Below are positions 63,650 to 64,000 of a stretch of DNA of 64,000 nt, piece by piece. Source of the stretch: Chaetoderma sp. LZ-2023a (lineage: Eukaryota > Mollusca > Caudofoveata > Chaetodermatida > Chaetodermatidae). The notes below the pieces were generated by a model, which did not search any database, was not told the DNA's origin, and saw only the letters and a program-made list of their open reading frames with translations. The position numbers were made by a program, and so were the translations under genes. The stretch is from NCBI GenBank assembly GCA_034401795.1, contig CM067372.1, forward strand, positions 14,084,940 to 14,148,939. The letters run 5' to 3'. Position 1 is the stretch's first letter; the number at the start of each line of letters is the position of its first letter.

Positions 63650-64000
63650 AAAACATGTCAATATTTATTTGTATCAGCCACTAGACAACATTTCTAACAA
63701 AAAAAATACTCAGATTTTGGAATCACCAATCTACATCATTGATCCCTATGAGATCTGGCGTTTGGGGTGGGTGTATCCCGTACTTCCCTTGTTCTTTTCT
63801 AACATAAGTTTTTGTCAGGATCCTCAGGGTATGAGGAAGAACAAGTACAATTTTTAAAGGACACATTCTGTCCACTATGATTGGGCAAATTCAAATGTTG
63901 AGCAACAGGAGTATCTTTGTGTTTTTAATATCCCTTTCGATATTCTTTTGCCCGTATGTGGAATTCGTTTGGTTTCCTCCACAAACTGTTAGTGGCATTA
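63650..64000 (-). pseudogene. Penelope-like element fragment, GIY-YIG C-terminus
   Basis: Nucleotide paralogue of 48421-48680. The minus strand reads HKDTPVAQHLNLPNHSGQNV, then frameshifts to IHPPQTPDLIGIN. It continues beyond the window. Confidence 0.75.

Noticed and set aside
1-64000. tRNA or rRNA genes
   Set aside because: No cloverleaf or rRNA core sequence recognised by eye; a dedicated scan would be needed to exclude diverged tRNAs.

Overview
This is eukaryotic, intron-rich and very repeat-dense DNA from an animal, most likely a marine invertebrate. A mollusc or other lophotrochozoan is my guess, based on the mix of DIRS and Penelope-like retroelements, hAT elements and a dispersed repeat starting CAAGAGGCCC..GCCTGTATC. 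That placement is inference. No prokaryotic gene organisation is present.

Nearly the whole window lies inside one host gene on the minus strand. Eleven consecutive coding exons (56536 down to 13489) encode the VHS domain, GAT domain and part of the hinge of a GGA protein (Golgi-localised, gamma-ear-containing, Arf-binding clathrin adaptor). All splice sites are GT/AG and all phases join without a break (1275 coding nt, about 425 residues). The first exon should lie to the right of the window. The ear (GAE) exons should lie to its left.

The introns are packed with nested mobile DNA. At least five DIRS copies from three lineages are present, all in the same orientation as GGA: 1-3831 (cut by the window edge), about 4440-6410 (remnant), 7268-13450 (decayed, terminal and internal repeats intact), 30779-37794 (essentially complete) and 56565-63590 (complete in outline, ORFs broken). 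In the first and fourth, gag appears to be split by an intron, with a conserved 17-codon ATG exon. Four more insertions have hAT-type or related features: a degenerate autonomous element with an intron-containing BED/hAT transposase (51432-55626), two non-autonomous elements with 8-bp target duplications (28447-29977, 38841-39993), and a related 1-kb insertion near 18 kb. Three Penelope-like fragments with GIY-YIG remnants, two SINE copies with 13-14 bp target duplications, one LINE C-terminal fragment, two families of short hairpin repeats and several minisatellites fill the rest.

Region by region: 0-13.4 kb is nested DIRS and LINE material. 13.5-26 kb holds the hinge and GAT exons with minisatellites, a foldback repeat, a SINE and a Penelope fragment. 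26.4-42 kb is one large composite repeat expanded by a 20-bp array and by hAT, DIRS and other insertions. 42-50.2 kb holds VHS/GAT exons, a 63-bp minisatellite, hairpin repeats, a second SINE and a Penelope fragment. 50.4-56.3 kb is a second copy of the composite repeat containing the hAT element. 56.4-64 kb holds the first VHS exon, the third DIRS lineage and a Penelope fragment.
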